Origin: CAVSRC01 sp963750065
Lineage (GTDB): Bacteria > Pseudomonadota > Alphaproteobacteria > Rhizobiales > Kaistiaceae
NCBI GenBank assembly: GCA_963750065.1
Contig: CAVVPK010000010.1
Coordinates: 89,476 to 153,475, forward strand
Length of the DNA: 64,000 bases
Direction: 5' to 3'
Position numbers and translations under genes: made by a program. Shown here piece after piece: positions 53,313-62,306 of this stretch. Within the stretch, counting starts at the first letter, position 1. Every line of letters starts with the position of its first letter. The notes beneath the pieces were generated by a model. The model made no database searches. It saw nothing but the letters and a program-made list of their open reading frames with translations, and was not told the origin of the DNA.

Positions 53313-54728
53313 ATGGCAGACCAGTACGATGTGATCGTGATCGGCTCCGGCCCGGGCGGCTACGTGACCGCCATCCGCGCCGCCCAGCTCGGGCTGAAGA
53401 CGGCCGTGGTGGAAAGATCCTATCTCGGCGGCATCTGCCTGAACTGGGGCTGCATCCCGACCAAGGCGCTGTTACGCTCGGCCGAGGTCTTCCATTATAT
53501 GGAGCACGCCAAGGATTTCGGCCTGTCGGCCAAGGACGTGACGTTCGACATGAGCGCCGTCGTCAAGCGCTCGCGTGCCGTCGCCGCGCAGCTTTCCAAT
53601 GGCGTCGCCTTCCTGCTCAAGAAGAACAAGGTGGACGTGATCTGGGGCACGGCGACCATCGCCCGGGCCGGTACCGTCAGTGTCAAGGCGGCCGAGAACC
53701 CGCCAAAGGGCGCCCTCGGCACCGGCGATTACACGGCCAAGCACATCATCGTTGCCACCGGCGCACGGCCCCGCGCGCTGCCCGGCCTGGAGCCGGACGG
53801 CAAGCAGATCTGGACCTATTTCGAGGCGATGGCGCCGGAAAAGATGCCGAAGTCGCTGCTCGTCGTCGGCTCCGGCGCCATCGGCATCGAGTTCGCGTCG
53901 TTCTATCGCACCATGGGCGCCGAGGTGACGGTGGTCGAGATCCTGCCGCAGATCCTTCCGGTCGAGGACGAGGAGATCGCGGCCCACGCGCGCAAGCGTT
54001 TCGAGAAGGCCGGCATCAAGATCCACACTGACGCCAAGGTCGAGAAGCTGACCAAGGCCAAGGACAGCGTCACCGCCAAGATCGTGCTCAAGGACGGCAA
54101 AGCCCAAGAGCTCAAGGTCGACAGGGTCATCTCGGCTGTGGGCGTCACCGGCAACATCGAAAATCTCGGGCTGGAGAAGCTCGGCGTGAAGACCGACCGC
54201 GGCTGCATCGTCATCGACGACTACGGCCGCACCAATGTCCCCGGCATCTACGCCATCGGCGACGTCGCTGGCCCGCCCATGCTCGCCCACAAGGCGGAGC
54301 ACGAGGGCGTCATCTGCGTCGAGGCGATCGCCGGCAAGAAGCCGCACACGATGGACAAGCTGAAGATCCCGGGCTGCACCTACTGCAACCCGCAGATCGC
54401 CTCGGTCGGCCTCACCGAGGCCAAGGCCAAGGCGGCTGGCTATGACATCCGTGTCGGCAAGTTCCCCTTCATCGGCAACGGCAAGGCGATCGCGCTCGGC
54501 GAGCCCGACGGCATGGTCAAGACGATCTTCGACAAGAAGACCGGCCAGCTGCTCGGCGCCCATATGGTCGGCGCGGAAGTGACCGAGCTGATCCAGGGAT
54601 TTGTCGTCGCCATGAACCTGGAGACGACCGAGGAGGAGCTGATCGCGACCGTGTTCCCGCATCCGACGCTCTCTGAGACGATGCACGAGAGCGTGCTCGC
54701 CGCCTATGGCCGCGCCATCCACGTCTGA
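53313..54728 (+). CDS. lpdA: Dihydrolipoamide dehydrogenase (E3)
   Basis: Reoxidises dihydrolipoamide in PDH, passing electrons through FAD to NAD+. The 471-aa protein has VIGSGPGGYVTAIRAAQLG, the redox disulfide GGICLNWGCIPTKAL, the NAD site VVGSGAIGIEFASFY, GDVAGPPMLAHKAEHEG and the His-Glu pair HPTLSE. ATG 53313 starts MADQYDVIVIG; the earlier ATG lies in the preceding gene. It is separated from pdhC by three accessory genes. Confidence 0.97.
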   Translation: MADQYDVIVIGSGPGGYVTAIRAAQLGLKTAVVERSYLGGICLNWGCIPTKALLRSAEVFHYMEHAKDFGLSAKDVTFDMSAVVKRSRAVAAQLSNGVAFLLKKNKVDVIWGTATIARAGTVSVKAAENPPKGALGTGDYTAKHIIVATGARPRALPGLEPDGKQIWTYFEAMAPEKMPKSLLVVGSGAIGIEFASFYRTMGAEVTVVEILPQILPVEDEEIAAHARKRFEKAGIKIHTDAKVEKLTKAKDSVTAKIVLKDGKAQELKVDRVISAVGVTGNIENLGLEKLGVKTDRGCIVIDDYGRTNVPGIYAIGDVAGPPMLAHKAEHEGVICVEAIAGKKPHTMDKLKIPGCTYCNPQIASVGLTEAKAKAAGYDIRVGKFPFIGNGKAIALGEPDGMVKTIFDKKTGQLLGAHMVGAEVTELIQGFVVAMNLETTEEELIATVFPHPTLSETMHESVLAAYGRAIHV

Positions 54729-54756
54729 CACGCGCCACGCCTGAGGACGAATAGCA

Positions 54757-55797
54757 ATGGCCAAGATCATCCAGGTCGGCCTCGGTCGCTGGGGCGTCAA
54801 CTGGGCGACCAAGATCGTCCCGTCGGTCGCCACCGCGGAGGCCGTCGCCTATGTCGACAGCGCGCCGATGGCGCTCGAACGGGCCCAGAAGGAGGCGCGG
54901 GCGCGGCCCGAACAGTGCTTCGCCAGCCTCGCTGAAGCGTTGGCGGAAGTCGACTGCGACATCGTGCTGGCGACGCTGAGGACGGAGGCGCATCACGCGG
55001 TGGTGAGAGAAGCGCTGGAGGCCGGCTGCAACGTGGTGGTGGAGAAGCCGTTTGCCAGCACGATTGCACAGGCGAAGGACCTGGTGGCGCTGGCGGCCGA
55101 GCGTGAGCGCCTGCTCATGGTCAGCCAGAACTACCGCTATTACCCGGCGCCGATCCTCGCCGCCGAGCTCATCGCCAGCCAGGCGCTGGGGCCGCTCAGC
55201 ACCATCGGCATCGACTTCCGCTATCACGCGCCGACCGACGGCCATGCCTATCCCGAAATGCCGGACCCGCTACTCGCCGACATGGCGATCCACCATTTCG
55301 ACCTGATGCGGCTGGTGCTCGGCGACGAACCGAAGCGGGTGAGCGCTGTCACCTGGAACCCGGCCGGCAGCCCCTTCACCCATGATGCTGCGGCAATCGT
55401 CACGGTCGACTTCAGCAAGGGTACGCCGGTCAGTTATCGCGGCTCGTGGGTAAGCGGCGCCCCGCGTACGCCCTGGTCGGGCGAGTGGAGCATGGATTGC
55501 GCCCACGGCGAGATCCGCTGGTCGTCGCGCGACGATCGGGCGCCACCTGGCAAGTCTGACCGGCTGACCATGCGCCAGTACGGCCAGGAGGCGGTGACGC
55601 CGGTGCTGCCGCGGCTGCCCTATCTCGACCGTGCCGGCTCCCTGGCTGCGGCCATCGAGGCGATCGAGACCGGCCGGCTCTCGCCGCGCTTCCCCACCGG
55701 CGCCGACAACCTCAACAGCCTGGCGCTGGTGGCGGCGTCGGTGCTTTCGGCGGCGCGCAAGGGCGACTGGGTCGATATCGACGAGGTTCTCGCCTAG
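54757..55797 (+). CDS. Gfo/Idh/MocA family oxidoreductase
   Basis: A 346-aa NAD(P)-dependent dehydrogenase of sugars or related polyols, substrate unknown. It has an N-terminal Rossmann fold (QVGLGRWGVNWATKI), the conserved VVEKPFAST near residues 92-100 and YRYYPAPILAAEL. The C-terminal half keeps ADMAIHHFDLMRLVLG with the catalytic-region His. It lies 28 bases after lpdA on the same strand. Confidence 0.87.
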   Translation: MAKIIQVGLGRWGVNWATKIVPSVATAEAVAYVDSAPMALERAQKEARARPEQCFASLAEALAEVDCDIVLATLRTEAHHAVVREALEAGCNVVVEKPFASTIAQAKDLVALAAERERLLMVSQNYRYYPAPILAAELIASQALGPLSTIGIDFRYHAPTDGHAYPEMPDPLLADMAIHHFDLMRLVLGDEPKRVSAVTWNPAGSPFTHDAAAIVTVDFSKGTPVSYRGSWVSGAPRTPWSGEWSMDCAHGEIRWSSRDDRAPPGKSDRLTMRQYGQEAVTPVLPRLPYLDRAGSLAAAIEAIETGRLSPRFPTGADNLNSLALVAASVLSAARKGDWVDIDEVLA

Positions 55798-55889
55798 GAA
55801 GCGCAATGGTAGTGTCCCGGGGATTCGGAGCCGGGCGCCCGTAGCGCATTTTTTCCGTGGTGCTTTCGGTTTCCGTCAGGAGGCGGCAA

Positions 55890-57263
55890 ATGACGATGGC
55901 TTGGGCGGCGCAGAAGCGCCGGGGATGGCAGGTTCTGGCGGCGCTGACGATTGCTGCCGCGATTGCGTCTCCCATGGGCGCGGCACTGGCTGCGGACGGG
56001 AACACAGCCGCGGGCGCCGTGGTCACGATCAACGCGACGGGCGGCGACGTTCGCGCCGCCGGCGGCTCGGTGACCATCAGCGGCACGGCGGCGAACGTCA
56101 AGGCCGTCGGCGCATCGGTCGTCCTCTCGGTCGATGCGGCGGGCAGCGTTGCGGCCGTCGGCGCGAAGATCGCGGTCGGCGGAACCGTCGGCGCCGATAT
56201 CACGGCGGCCGGCGCATCCATCAATCTCGCCAGCAAGGTGACCGGCCGCGCCCGCCTGTTCGGCGCGGTGGTTGACGTCAACTCGGCGATCGGCGGCAGC
56301 CTGCGGGCCGGCGGTGCCAGTGTCGCCATCGGTCCTCTGACCACCGTCGGCGGCACGCTCGAAGTCGCCGGCGCCAATGTCTCGATGCTTGGCCATGTTC
56401 ACGGTGCGGCGCGGATCGCCGGCGCCGTGGTCGTCTTCAACGGCCAGGCCGACGGCCCCCTGACGCTTGCCGGCGAACACGTCGTCGTCGGCCCGCTCGC
56501 CCGCGTTGGCGGCGACCTCACCGTCTACTCGCGACAGAAGCCGGATATCGCACCGGGGGCCGTCATCAGCGGCAGCGTCCATCGCATCGAGCCGCCGGCC
56601 GGGTGGCGCGACATCCCGTCCTGGGCGTTCGGCTTCTGCCTTGCCGCGGCCATGGTGCTCGGCACCATCCTCGCCGGCATCGTGCTGATGCTGTTCGGCG
56701 GGCGGCTGTTCATCACCGCGCTCGACCATGCGCGGCTGAGGCCGGTCTCGACCATCCTCATCGGCGTCATCACGCTGATCCTGGTACCGGCAATCGCCAT
56801 CATCCTGTCGATGACGGTGGTCGGCATCCCCATCGGCCTGACGCTGCTGTTCGCCTTGCCGCTGCTCTTCGTCTTCGGTCACCCGGTCGCCGCGGCCGGC
56901 ATCGCGGCGGGCATCTTCGTGCGCGCGCCGGGGCCGATCGGCATCGCCCGGGCGCTGCTCTTCGTCATCGTCGGTGCGGTCATCATCGCGCTCATCAGCC
57001 TGATCCCGTGGGTCGGGCCGCTGGCCGTCGCCGTGGTGATGGTGCTGGGCGTCGGGGCTCTGGTGCGTACCGCCGGCGGCCGCATGCGCAGGCCGGAAGG
57101 ACGTGCCGCCATGCCCGCGGCCGTGCCGCCTCCCGCCCAGGCACCGCGTCCGGTTGCGGCGCCCCCGCCACCACCCCCGCCACCACCCCCGCCGCCGCCA
57201 CCGGAGCCCGAGCCGCAGCCGGCGCCAGCGGCGGAAGTGAAGCCGGAACCGCCGGCATCCTGA
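55890..57263 (+). CDS. Exported beta-helical repeat protein with membrane domain and polyproline tail
   Basis: A 457-aa product. A signal peptide (to about ALAAD, residue 34) precedes about 200 residues of short Gly/Ala/Val repeats (GGDVRAAGGSVTISGTAANV, GGTVGADITAAGASINLA) that resemble the bactofilin or polymer-forming beta-helix. About four membrane segments follow (residues 250-390), then a tail with 14 consecutive Pro and Glu/Pro/Ala. AGGAGG lies 7 bases before ATG 55890. It is an uncharacterised envelope protein; a surface or scaffold role is only a guess. Confidence 0.72.
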   Translation: MTMAWAAQKRRGWQVLAALTIAAAIASPMGAALAADGNTAAGAVVTINATGGDVRAAGGSVTISGTAANVKAVGASVVLSVDAAGSVAAVGAKIAVGGTVGADITAAGASINLASKVTGRARLFGAVVDVNSAIGGSLRAGGASVAIGPLTTVGGTLEVAGANVSMLGHVHGAARIAGAVVVFNGQADGPLTLAGEHVVVGPLARVGGDLTVYSRQKPDIAPGAVISGSVHRIEPPAGWRDIPSWAFGFCLAAAMVLGTILAGIVLMLFGGRLFITALDHARLRPVSTILIGVITLILVPAIAIILSMTVVGIPIGLTLLFALPLLFVFGHPVAAAGIAAGIFVRAPGPIGIARALLFVIVGAVIIALISLIPWVGPLAVAVVMVLGVGALVRTAGGRMRRPEGRAAMPAAVPPPAQAPRPVAAPPPPPPPPPPPPPPEPEPQPAPAAEVKPEPPAS

Positions 57264-57286
57264 GCACTGCGGGCTGGCGGCCGGCT

Positions 57287-57315
57287 TTGGGTCCGGCACC
57301 AAATGGCGCTACACT
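57287..57315 (+). promoter_or_regulatory. Candidate sigma-70-type promoter of the first GlsB-like gene
   Basis: TTGGGT and TACACT are separated by exactly 17 bases, 61 bases before the ATG. The match is modest; no stress-sigma GGAAC element is seen. Confidence 0.35.
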
Positions 57316-57376
57316 GAAAGCGCGGAAATACGGAATCGGGCGGCGGGCCCGAGGATAATATGTGGGGGACGGGTCC

Positions 57377-57634
57377 ATGAACGCACAAACGAAATCGATC
57401 GTCGCCTGGATCATCATCGGCCTAATCGCCGGTTTCGTTGCCAGCCTCATCGTGGGCGGCAATGCCAGCCTGATCGCGTGGCTGATTGCCGGCCTGATTG
57501 GCTCGCTGGTCGGCGGCTTTCTCGCCCGCCAGCTCGGCATCAAGCTCAATTTCGGCAATCCGTTCCTGGAGCAGGTGGTGATCTCCATCGTCGGGGCGAT
57601 CATCGTGATCATCATCGCCAGGATCATCATCTGA
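57377..57634 (+). CDS. GlsB/YeaQ/YmgE family stress-associated membrane protein
   Basis: An 85-aa protein that is almost entirely membrane (three hydrophobic segments: IVAWIIIGLIAGFVASLIVG, LIAWLIAGLIGSLVGGFLA and VVISIVGAIIVIIIARIII). The Gly-zipper spacing is typical of the transglycosylase-associated family. Function is unknown; homologues are often stress-induced. ATG 57377 is preferred over GTG 57362. Confidence 0.8.
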   Translation: MNAQTKSIVAWIIIGLIAGFVASLIVGGNASLIAWLIAGLIGSLVGGFLARQLGIKLNFGNPFLEQVVISIVGAIIVIIIARIII

Positions 57635-57762
57635 GCCGACGACGACGGCCCGGCGCCATCCGGGCGCAGGGCGCATGGCGGCGTTGCGCGGCCGCGCTTG
57701 ACGGAACGGGTGCCCGGGTCCAGCTATAGGTCGGATTTCGACAACCGGCGGAGCGTCCCTAG

Positions 57763-58038
57763 ATGAGGCCGCGTATCGCGTTTGGCATGGACGGCGTCAA
57801 CTGGCTGCTCGCCATCATCATCGGCGGATTTGCCGGGTGGATCGCGGAGCGGGTGACGGCCGCCAGGATGGGCCTGATCGCCAACATCGTCGTCGGCATC
57901 ATCGGGGCGCTGATCGGCGGATGGATCGCCCGGCGGCTCGACATCAACTATGCCGGCTTCGTCGGCAATCTTGTCGTCGCCACCATCGGCGCCATCATCC
58001 TGATCTTCCTGTTCCGCCTTGTGCGCGGGCGGGCCTGA
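57763..58038 (+). CDS. Second GlsB/YeaQ/YmgE family membrane protein
   Basis: A 91-aa paralogue of the previous gene with the same three-segment layout (WLLAIIIGGFAGWIAERVTA, LIANIVVGIIGALIGGWIA, FVGNLVVATIGAIILIFLF). It carries the more typical GWIAE motif of the family. Start ATG 57763 or 57787. The 128-base gap before it contains TTGACG at 57694 but no well-spaced -10. Such a gene between lpdA and lipA is common in this order. Confidence 0.8.
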   Translation: MRPRIAFGMDGVNWLLAIIIGGFAGWIAERVTAARMGLIANIVVGIIGALIGGWIARRLDINYAGFVGNLVVATIGAIILIFLFRLVRGRA

Positions 58039-58053
58039 CGGAAGCCGTTCATC

Positions 58054-59013
58054 ATGGTCGTTGTTCTCGATACCGTTGCCAATCCACGCCCCCGGCACCC
58101 TGAAAAGGCGCACCGGCCGGACGCGCCGATAGCCCGCAAGCCGGACTGGATCCGGGTGCGGGCGCCCAATTCGCCGGTCTATCGCGAGACCAACGACATC
58201 GTGCGCGCGCACAGCCTGGTGACCGTGTGCGAGGAGGCCGGCTGCCCCAATATCGGCGAGTGCTGGTCGAAGAAGCACGCCAGCTTCATGATCATGGGCG
58301 ATACCTGCACGCGCGCCTGCGCCTTCTGCAATGTGCGCACGGGCATGCCGGGGCCGCTCGACCCTGACGAGCCGGAGCATATCGGCGACGCCGTCGCCAA
58401 GCTCGGCCTCAACCATGTGGTCATCACCTCGGTCGACCGCGACGATCTCGCCGACGGCGGGGCGGAGCATTTCGCGCGCACCATCCGGGCCATCCGCGAG
58501 CGGGCGAGCGGCACCACCATCGAGGTGCTCACCCCCGACTTCCTGCGCAAGGACGGTGCGGTGGAGACGGTGGTCGCGGCCAGGCCGGACGTGTTCAACC
58601 ACAATCTCGAAACGGTCCCCTCGAACTACCTGACGGTGCGGCCGGGGGCGCGCTATTTCGCCTCGCTCAGGCTTCTGCAGAAGGTCAAGGAACTCGATCC
58701 GGCCATGTTCACCAAGTCCGGCATCATGCTCGGGCTCGGCGAGGAGCGGAACGAGGTGCTGCAGCTCATGGACGATCTCAGGAGCGCCAATGTCGACTTC
58801 CTGACCATCGGCCAGTACCTGCAGCCGACCCGCAAGCACCATCCGGTGATGCGCTTCGTGCCGCCGGAGGAATTCAAGGCGCTGGAGACGGTCGCCTATG
58901 CCAAGGGCTTCCTGATGGTCTCGGCGAGCCCGCTGACACGCTCCTCGCATCATGCCGGCGAAGATTTTGCCAAGCTGAGGGCGGCGCGCGCGGCGAAGCA
59001 GGGCCGCGGCTAG
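58054..59013 (+). CDS. lipA: Lipoyl synthase
   Basis: Radical SAM enzyme inserting two sulfurs into octanoyl-lysine to form lipoyl cofactor. Both Fe-S motifs are intact: the auxiliary cluster CEEAGCPNIGEC (C-x4-C-x5-C) and the radical SAM CTRACAFC (C-x3-C-x2-C). The C-terminal RSSHHAGE supplies the serine ligand region. At 319 aa it is of normal length. It serves the lipoyl domains of pdhB and pdhC in the same region. Confidence 0.97.
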   Translation: MVVVLDTVANPRPRHPEKAHRPDAPIARKPDWIRVRAPNSPVYRETNDIVRAHSLVTVCEEAGCPNIGECWSKKHASFMIMGDTCTRACAFCNVRTGMPGPLDPDEPEHIGDAVAKLGLNHVVITSVDRDDLADGGAEHFARTIRAIRERASGTTIEVLTPDFLRKDGAVETVVAARPDVFNHNLETVPSNYLTVRPGARYFASLRLLQKVKELDPAMFTKSGIMLGLGEERNEVLQLMDDLRSANVDFLTIGQYLQPTRKHHPVMRFVPPEEFKALETVAYAKGFLMVSASPLTRSSHHAGEDFAKLRAARAAKQGRG

Positions 59014-59025
59014 GAGCCTCGGCGA

Positions 59026-59484
59026 GTGCCCAAGTTTTCTACCGATCACCGGGTTCAGCATTCGGCGGCCGACATGTTCGCGCTGGTCGCCGATATCGAG
59101 GCCTATCCGCAGTTCGTGCCGCTTTGTGAGCAGCTCAAGATCCGCGGGCGCAGCCGGGAGAGGACACGCGAGGTACTCGTCGCCGACATGACGGTCGGCT
59201 ACAAGGCGATCCGCGAGACGTTCACCACGCGGGTGACGCTCGACACGGCCGCCAACACGATCCTTGCCGATTATCTCGACGGGCCGTTTCGCTATCTCCA
59301 CACCGTGTGGACGTTCCGGGCCGAGGGCGAGCACGCCTGCATCGTCGGCTTTGCCATCGACTACGAGTTCAAGTCGCGGCTTCTCTCCGCGGTGATGGGC
59401 AGCGTTTTCGATCGTGCCTTCCGCAAGTTCTCCAGCGCCTTCGAAGAGCGCGCCGACCGGGTCTACGGCGCCTCCTTCGCCTGA
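59026..59484 (+). CDS. COQ10/RatA-type START-domain protein
   Basis: A 152-aa polyketide-cyclase/START protein. The N-terminal STDHRVQHSAADMFALVADI and FVPLCEQLKIRGR match the Coq10 family, which binds ubiquinone or its intermediates; E. coli RatA is a homologue. The start is GTG, 12 bases after lipA, so it is co-transcribed. Its 3' end overlaps the convergent cinA by 22 bases. Confidence 0.85.
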   Translation: MPKFSTDHRVQHSAADMFALVADIEAYPQFVPLCEQLKIRGRSRERTREVLVADMTVGYKAIRETFTTRVTLDTAANTILADYLDGPFRYLHTVWTFRAEGEHACIVGFAIDYEFKSRLLSAVMGSVFDRAFRKFSSAFEERADRVYGASFA

Positions 59485-59978
59485 GCCATGTGATTGAGCA
59501 TGGCCAACGCCTCGCCGACGGCGGCGAGGCGGACGCCCGAGCGTCCGAGATCGCCGAAGCGGCGGAAAAGGTGATGGTTCGGGCCATCGCGCACGGCGAC
59601 GGCCAGATGCACCAGTCCGACCGGCTTCTCATCGGTGCCGCCGGCCGGCCCGGCGACGCCGGTGATGGCGACGGCAAGATCGGCCTGCGAGCGATCGATG
59701 GCGCCGTTCGCCATGGCCCGCGCCACGGCCTCGCTGACCGCGCCCGGACCGCCCGGTGCCAAGAGGTCGGGCGAGACGTCGAGCAGGTCGATCTTGGCCG
59801 CATTGGAATAGGTGACGAAGCCGCGGTCGAAGACCTCCGACGCGCCGGGGATCTCGGTCAAGATGCCGGCGACGAGCCCGCCGGTGCAGGATTCGGCGGT
59901 GGCAATGCGATAGCCCTTCTTGCGGCAGACCGCGATCAGCGCCTCGGCGGCGGGGGTAAGCTGTGACAGGTCGGTCAT
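59463..59978 (-). CDS. pncC: CinA-family nicotinamide-nucleotide amidohydrolase
   Basis: A 171-aa standalone CinA C-terminal domain, deamidating NMN to nicotinate mononucleotide in pyridine nucleotide recycling. Motifs are IATAESCTGGLVAGILTEIPG with the nucleophile Ser, SNAAKIDLLDV, and AITGVAGPAGGTDEKPVG. ATG 59978 overlaps the ispDF stop by 4 bases. The N-terminal MoCF-like half of full CinA is absent, as in E. coli YgaD. Confidence 0.9.
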   Translation of the reverse strand: MTDLSQLTPAAEALIAVCRKKGYRIATAESCTGGLVAGILTEIPGASEVFDRGFVTYSNAAKIDLLDVSPDLLAPGGPGAVSEAVARAMANGAIDRSQADLAVAITGVAGPAGGTDEKPVGLVHLAVAVRDGPNHHLFRRFGDLGRSGVRLAAVGEALAMLNHMAQAKEAP

Positions 59979-61177
59979 GATGCACTCCCGAACGGCAGGC
60001 GGATGGTGGCCACGGCATGGGCGGAGATGCCTTCGCTGCGGCCGATGAAGCCAAGGCCCTCGCTGGTCGTCGCCTTGACGCCGACACGGTCGACGGTGAT
60101 GCCGCAGATCTCCGCGATGCGAGCGCGCATTGCCTCGCGGTGGGGCGCAAGTTTGGGCCGCTCGGCCACGACCGACACGTCGAGATGGGCGATCATGCCG
60201 CCACGCGCTGCGACCCGGGCGACGGCGTCGGCCACGAAACGGTCCGAGGAGACGCCGGCCCATTGCGGGTCCGAGGGCGGAAAATGCTCGCCGATGTCGC
60301 CGTCGCCCAGTGCGCCGAGCAGCGCATCGGTCAAGGCATGCAGAACCACGTCGGCATCGGAATGGCCGACCAGGCCGCGCCGGTAGGGCACGGCCACGCC
60401 GCCCAGCATGATCTCGAAGCCGGACCCGAAACCGTGAATGTCGTAGCCGATGCCGACGCGCACATCGCCGAGCGTCAAGGCCGCCTCGGCGGTCAGCCGG
60501 CGGTCGGCGACTTCGATGTCGTGCGCGGTGGTGAGCTTGACGTTGCGGGGGTCGCCGGCAACGGCGATCACCGGCATACCGGCCCATTCGGCCACAGCGG
60601 CATCGTCGGTGAACTGCTGGCGTGCTTCGCGCGCGTTGTTGTGGGCGGCGAGGATGGCGTCGAAGGCGAAGCCCTGCGGCGTCTCCGCCGCCTGCAACTG
60701 GTCGCGTGGCACGGTGGCGATGACGCGGCCGGCGCTGTCGACCCGCTTGAGGGTGTTGGCGACCGGCACGGCGGGCACCACCGCATCGGCATTGCCCAGC
60801 GCCGCGACCACCCGGCCGATGAGGGCGGGAGAGGCGAAGGGGCGGGCGGCATCGTGGATCAGGACGCGCGCCGGGGCCGTGCCGGCAAGCGCCGTAAGCC
60901 CGTTCCTGACCAAATCCTGGCGGGTTTCGCCGCCGGCGACCGGCGCCATCAGATTGTTGTGGCGCGGGGCCACCGACCGGTAGATCTCTTCGTCGCTGTT
61001 GGCGATGACGACAAGCACGCGGTCGACGGCCGGATGGGCCAGGAAAGTGGCTAGCGTGCGCGCCAGAATGGGCGTGCCGGCAAGCGGCTGGTACTGCTTG
61101 GGCACGTTGCCCGAGCCGGCGCGGACACCGCGCCCGGCTGCAACGATCAGGGCGGCGGCGTGCGGGGCATGATCCAT
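59975..61177 (-). CDS. ispDF: Bifunctional IspD/IspF (MEP pathway)
   Basis: Fused 2-C-methylerythritol 4-phosphate cytidylyltransferase and 2,4-cyclodiphosphate synthase, 400 aa. IspD starts AALIVAAGRGVRAGSG (residue 8 on) with VLIHDAARPFAS and VPRDQLQAAETPQGF; IspF starts near residue 240 with GIGYDIHGFGSG and the metal-binding GHSDADVVLHALTDALLGA. This fusion is common in alphaproteobacteria. Together with dxr and uppS it places several isoprenoid genes in the window. ATG 61177 is preferred to an upstream in-frame ATG. Confidence 0.95.
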   Translation of the reverse strand: MDHAPHAAALIVAAGRGVRAGSGNVPKQYQPLAGTPILARTLATFLAHPAVDRVLVVIANSDEEIYRSVAPRHNNLMAPVAGGETRQDLVRNGLTALAGTAPARVLIHDAARPFASPALIGRVVAALGNADAVVPAVPVANTLKRVDSAGRVIATVPRDQLQAAETPQGFAFDAILAAHNNAREARQQFTDDAAVAEWAGMPVIAVAGDPRNVKLTTAHDIEVADRRLTAEAALTLGDVRVGIGYDIHGFGSGFEIMLGGVAVPYRRGLVGHSDADVVLHALTDALLGALGDGDIGEHFPPSDPQWAGVSSDRFVADAVARVAARGGMIAHLDVSVVAERPKLAPHREAMRARIAEICGITVDRVGVKATTSEGLGFIGRSEGISAHAVATIRLPFGSAS

Positions 61178-61245
61178 AATGAAAACCTCATGAGAAACTG
61201 CGCCCGAATGTAGCATATTAGTGGGCGTAGCCGCCGATTTCGCAC

Positions 61246-61273
61246 TTGCTCACGGACGCAATCTGACTAAGAT
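61246..61273 (+). promoter_or_regulatory. Candidate promoter of dusB-ntrB-ntrC
   Basis: TTGCTC and TAAGAT with a 16-base spacer, 41 bases before the dusB ATG, in the AT-richer 136-base divergent gap between ispDF and dusB. The match is moderate and unverified. Confidence 0.35.
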
Positions 61274-61313
61274 GTGGGCAAACGGGCGAACTGCCTAATC
61301 AATAGGCGAGGCG

Positions 61314-62306
61314 ATGCGAATTCTGGCGGAACGGCTGGTTCTGGGGCCGGTGACCATCCCGAACCGGGTCTTTCTGGCGCCCATGTCGGGTGTGTCGGAC
61401 CGACCCTTCCGGGCGCTTGCTGCCGAATTCGGCGCCGGGCTGGTTGTATCGGAAATGGTGGCCGGCGAACAGCTTGCCGCGGGCGATGCTGAGGCGATCA
61501 TGCGTGCCGAACGCGCCGGCGACGGTCCGCATGTAATCCAGCTCGCGGGGCGCGAGGCGCGCTGGATGGCGGAAGGCGCGCGTGCCGCGACCGATGCCGG
61601 CGCCGACATCATCGACATCAACATGGGCTGCCCGGCGCGCAAGGTGACCTCGGGCTATTCGGGCTCGGCGCTGATGCGCGATCTCGACCATGCGCTGACC
61701 CTGATCGAGGCGACGGTCGGCGCCACGTCGGTGCCGGTGACGCTGAAGATGCGGTTGGGCTGGGATCGGCAGTCGATCAATGCACCGGAGCTGGCGCGGC
61801 GTGCCGAAGCGGCCGGCGTGCGTATGATCACCGTGCACGGGCGCACACGCTGCCAGTTCTATCAAGGCAGGGCGGACTGGGCAGCGATCCGCGCCGTCAA
61901 GCAGGCGGTATCGATCCCGGTGATCGCCAATGGCGATGCCACCGACGTCGACGACATCGAACCGATGCTGCGCCTGTCGGGTGCCGACGGCATCATGATC
62001 GGCCGCGGCGCCTACGGGCGGCCGTGGTTGCCGGGCGCCATCGCCCATCATGCGCTGACCGGCACGCTGCCGCAGACCCCGCCGGTGGCCGAACTGGCCA
62101 TGCGCCACTACGCGGCGCTGCTCGACCATTACGGTGCGTTCCTGGGCGCGCGCGTCGCCCGCAAGCATCTCGGCTGGTACATGGATCAGGCCGGGCCCGG
62201 CGATCCGGCGCTGCGCCGCGCGGTGCTGACCGCCGCCCGCCCAGCGGACGTCCTGCGCCACCTTGCGGCATGGTTCACGGCCGACACGGAGCGGAGGGCG
62301 GCATGA
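61314..62306 (+). CDS. dusB: tRNA dihydrouridine synthase (NifR3 family)
   Basis: FMN-dependent reduction of tRNA uridines. The 330-aa TIM barrel has FLAPMSGVSDRPFRAL, INMGCPARKVTSGYSGSALM with the catalytic Cys, VTLKMRLGW, TVHGRTRCQFYQGRADW and the FMN phosphate site IANGDATD. Position upstream of ntrBC (historically nifR3-ntrB-ntrC) is conserved in this group. It overlaps ntrB by 4 bases. Confidence 0.95.
   Translation: MRILAERLVLGPVTIPNRVFLAPMSGVSDRPFRALAAEFGAGLVVSEMVAGEQLAAGDAEAIMRAERAGDGPHVIQLAGREARWMAEGARAATDAGADIIDINMGCPARKVTSGYSGSALMRDLDHALTLIEATVGATSVPVTLKMRLGWDRQSINAPELARRAEAAGVRMITVHGRTRCQFYQGRADWAAIRAVKQAVSIPVIANGDATDVDDIEPMLRLSGADGIMIGRGAYGRPWLPGAIAHHALTGTLPQTPPVAELAMRHYAALLDHYGAFLGARVARKHLGWYMDQAGPGDPALRRAVLTAARPADVLRHLAAWFTADTERRAA

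Noticed and set aside
57165..57215. Short CCACC/CCGCC tandem runs suggesting a CRISPR or minisatellite
   Set aside because: They are Pro codons of the polyproline tail of the beta-helical protein, with no spacer structure.
57690..57740. Promoter TTGACG before the second GlsB-like gene
   Set aside because: The nearest -10-like sequence (CTATAG or GCTATA) is 19-20 bases away, outside the usual spacing.
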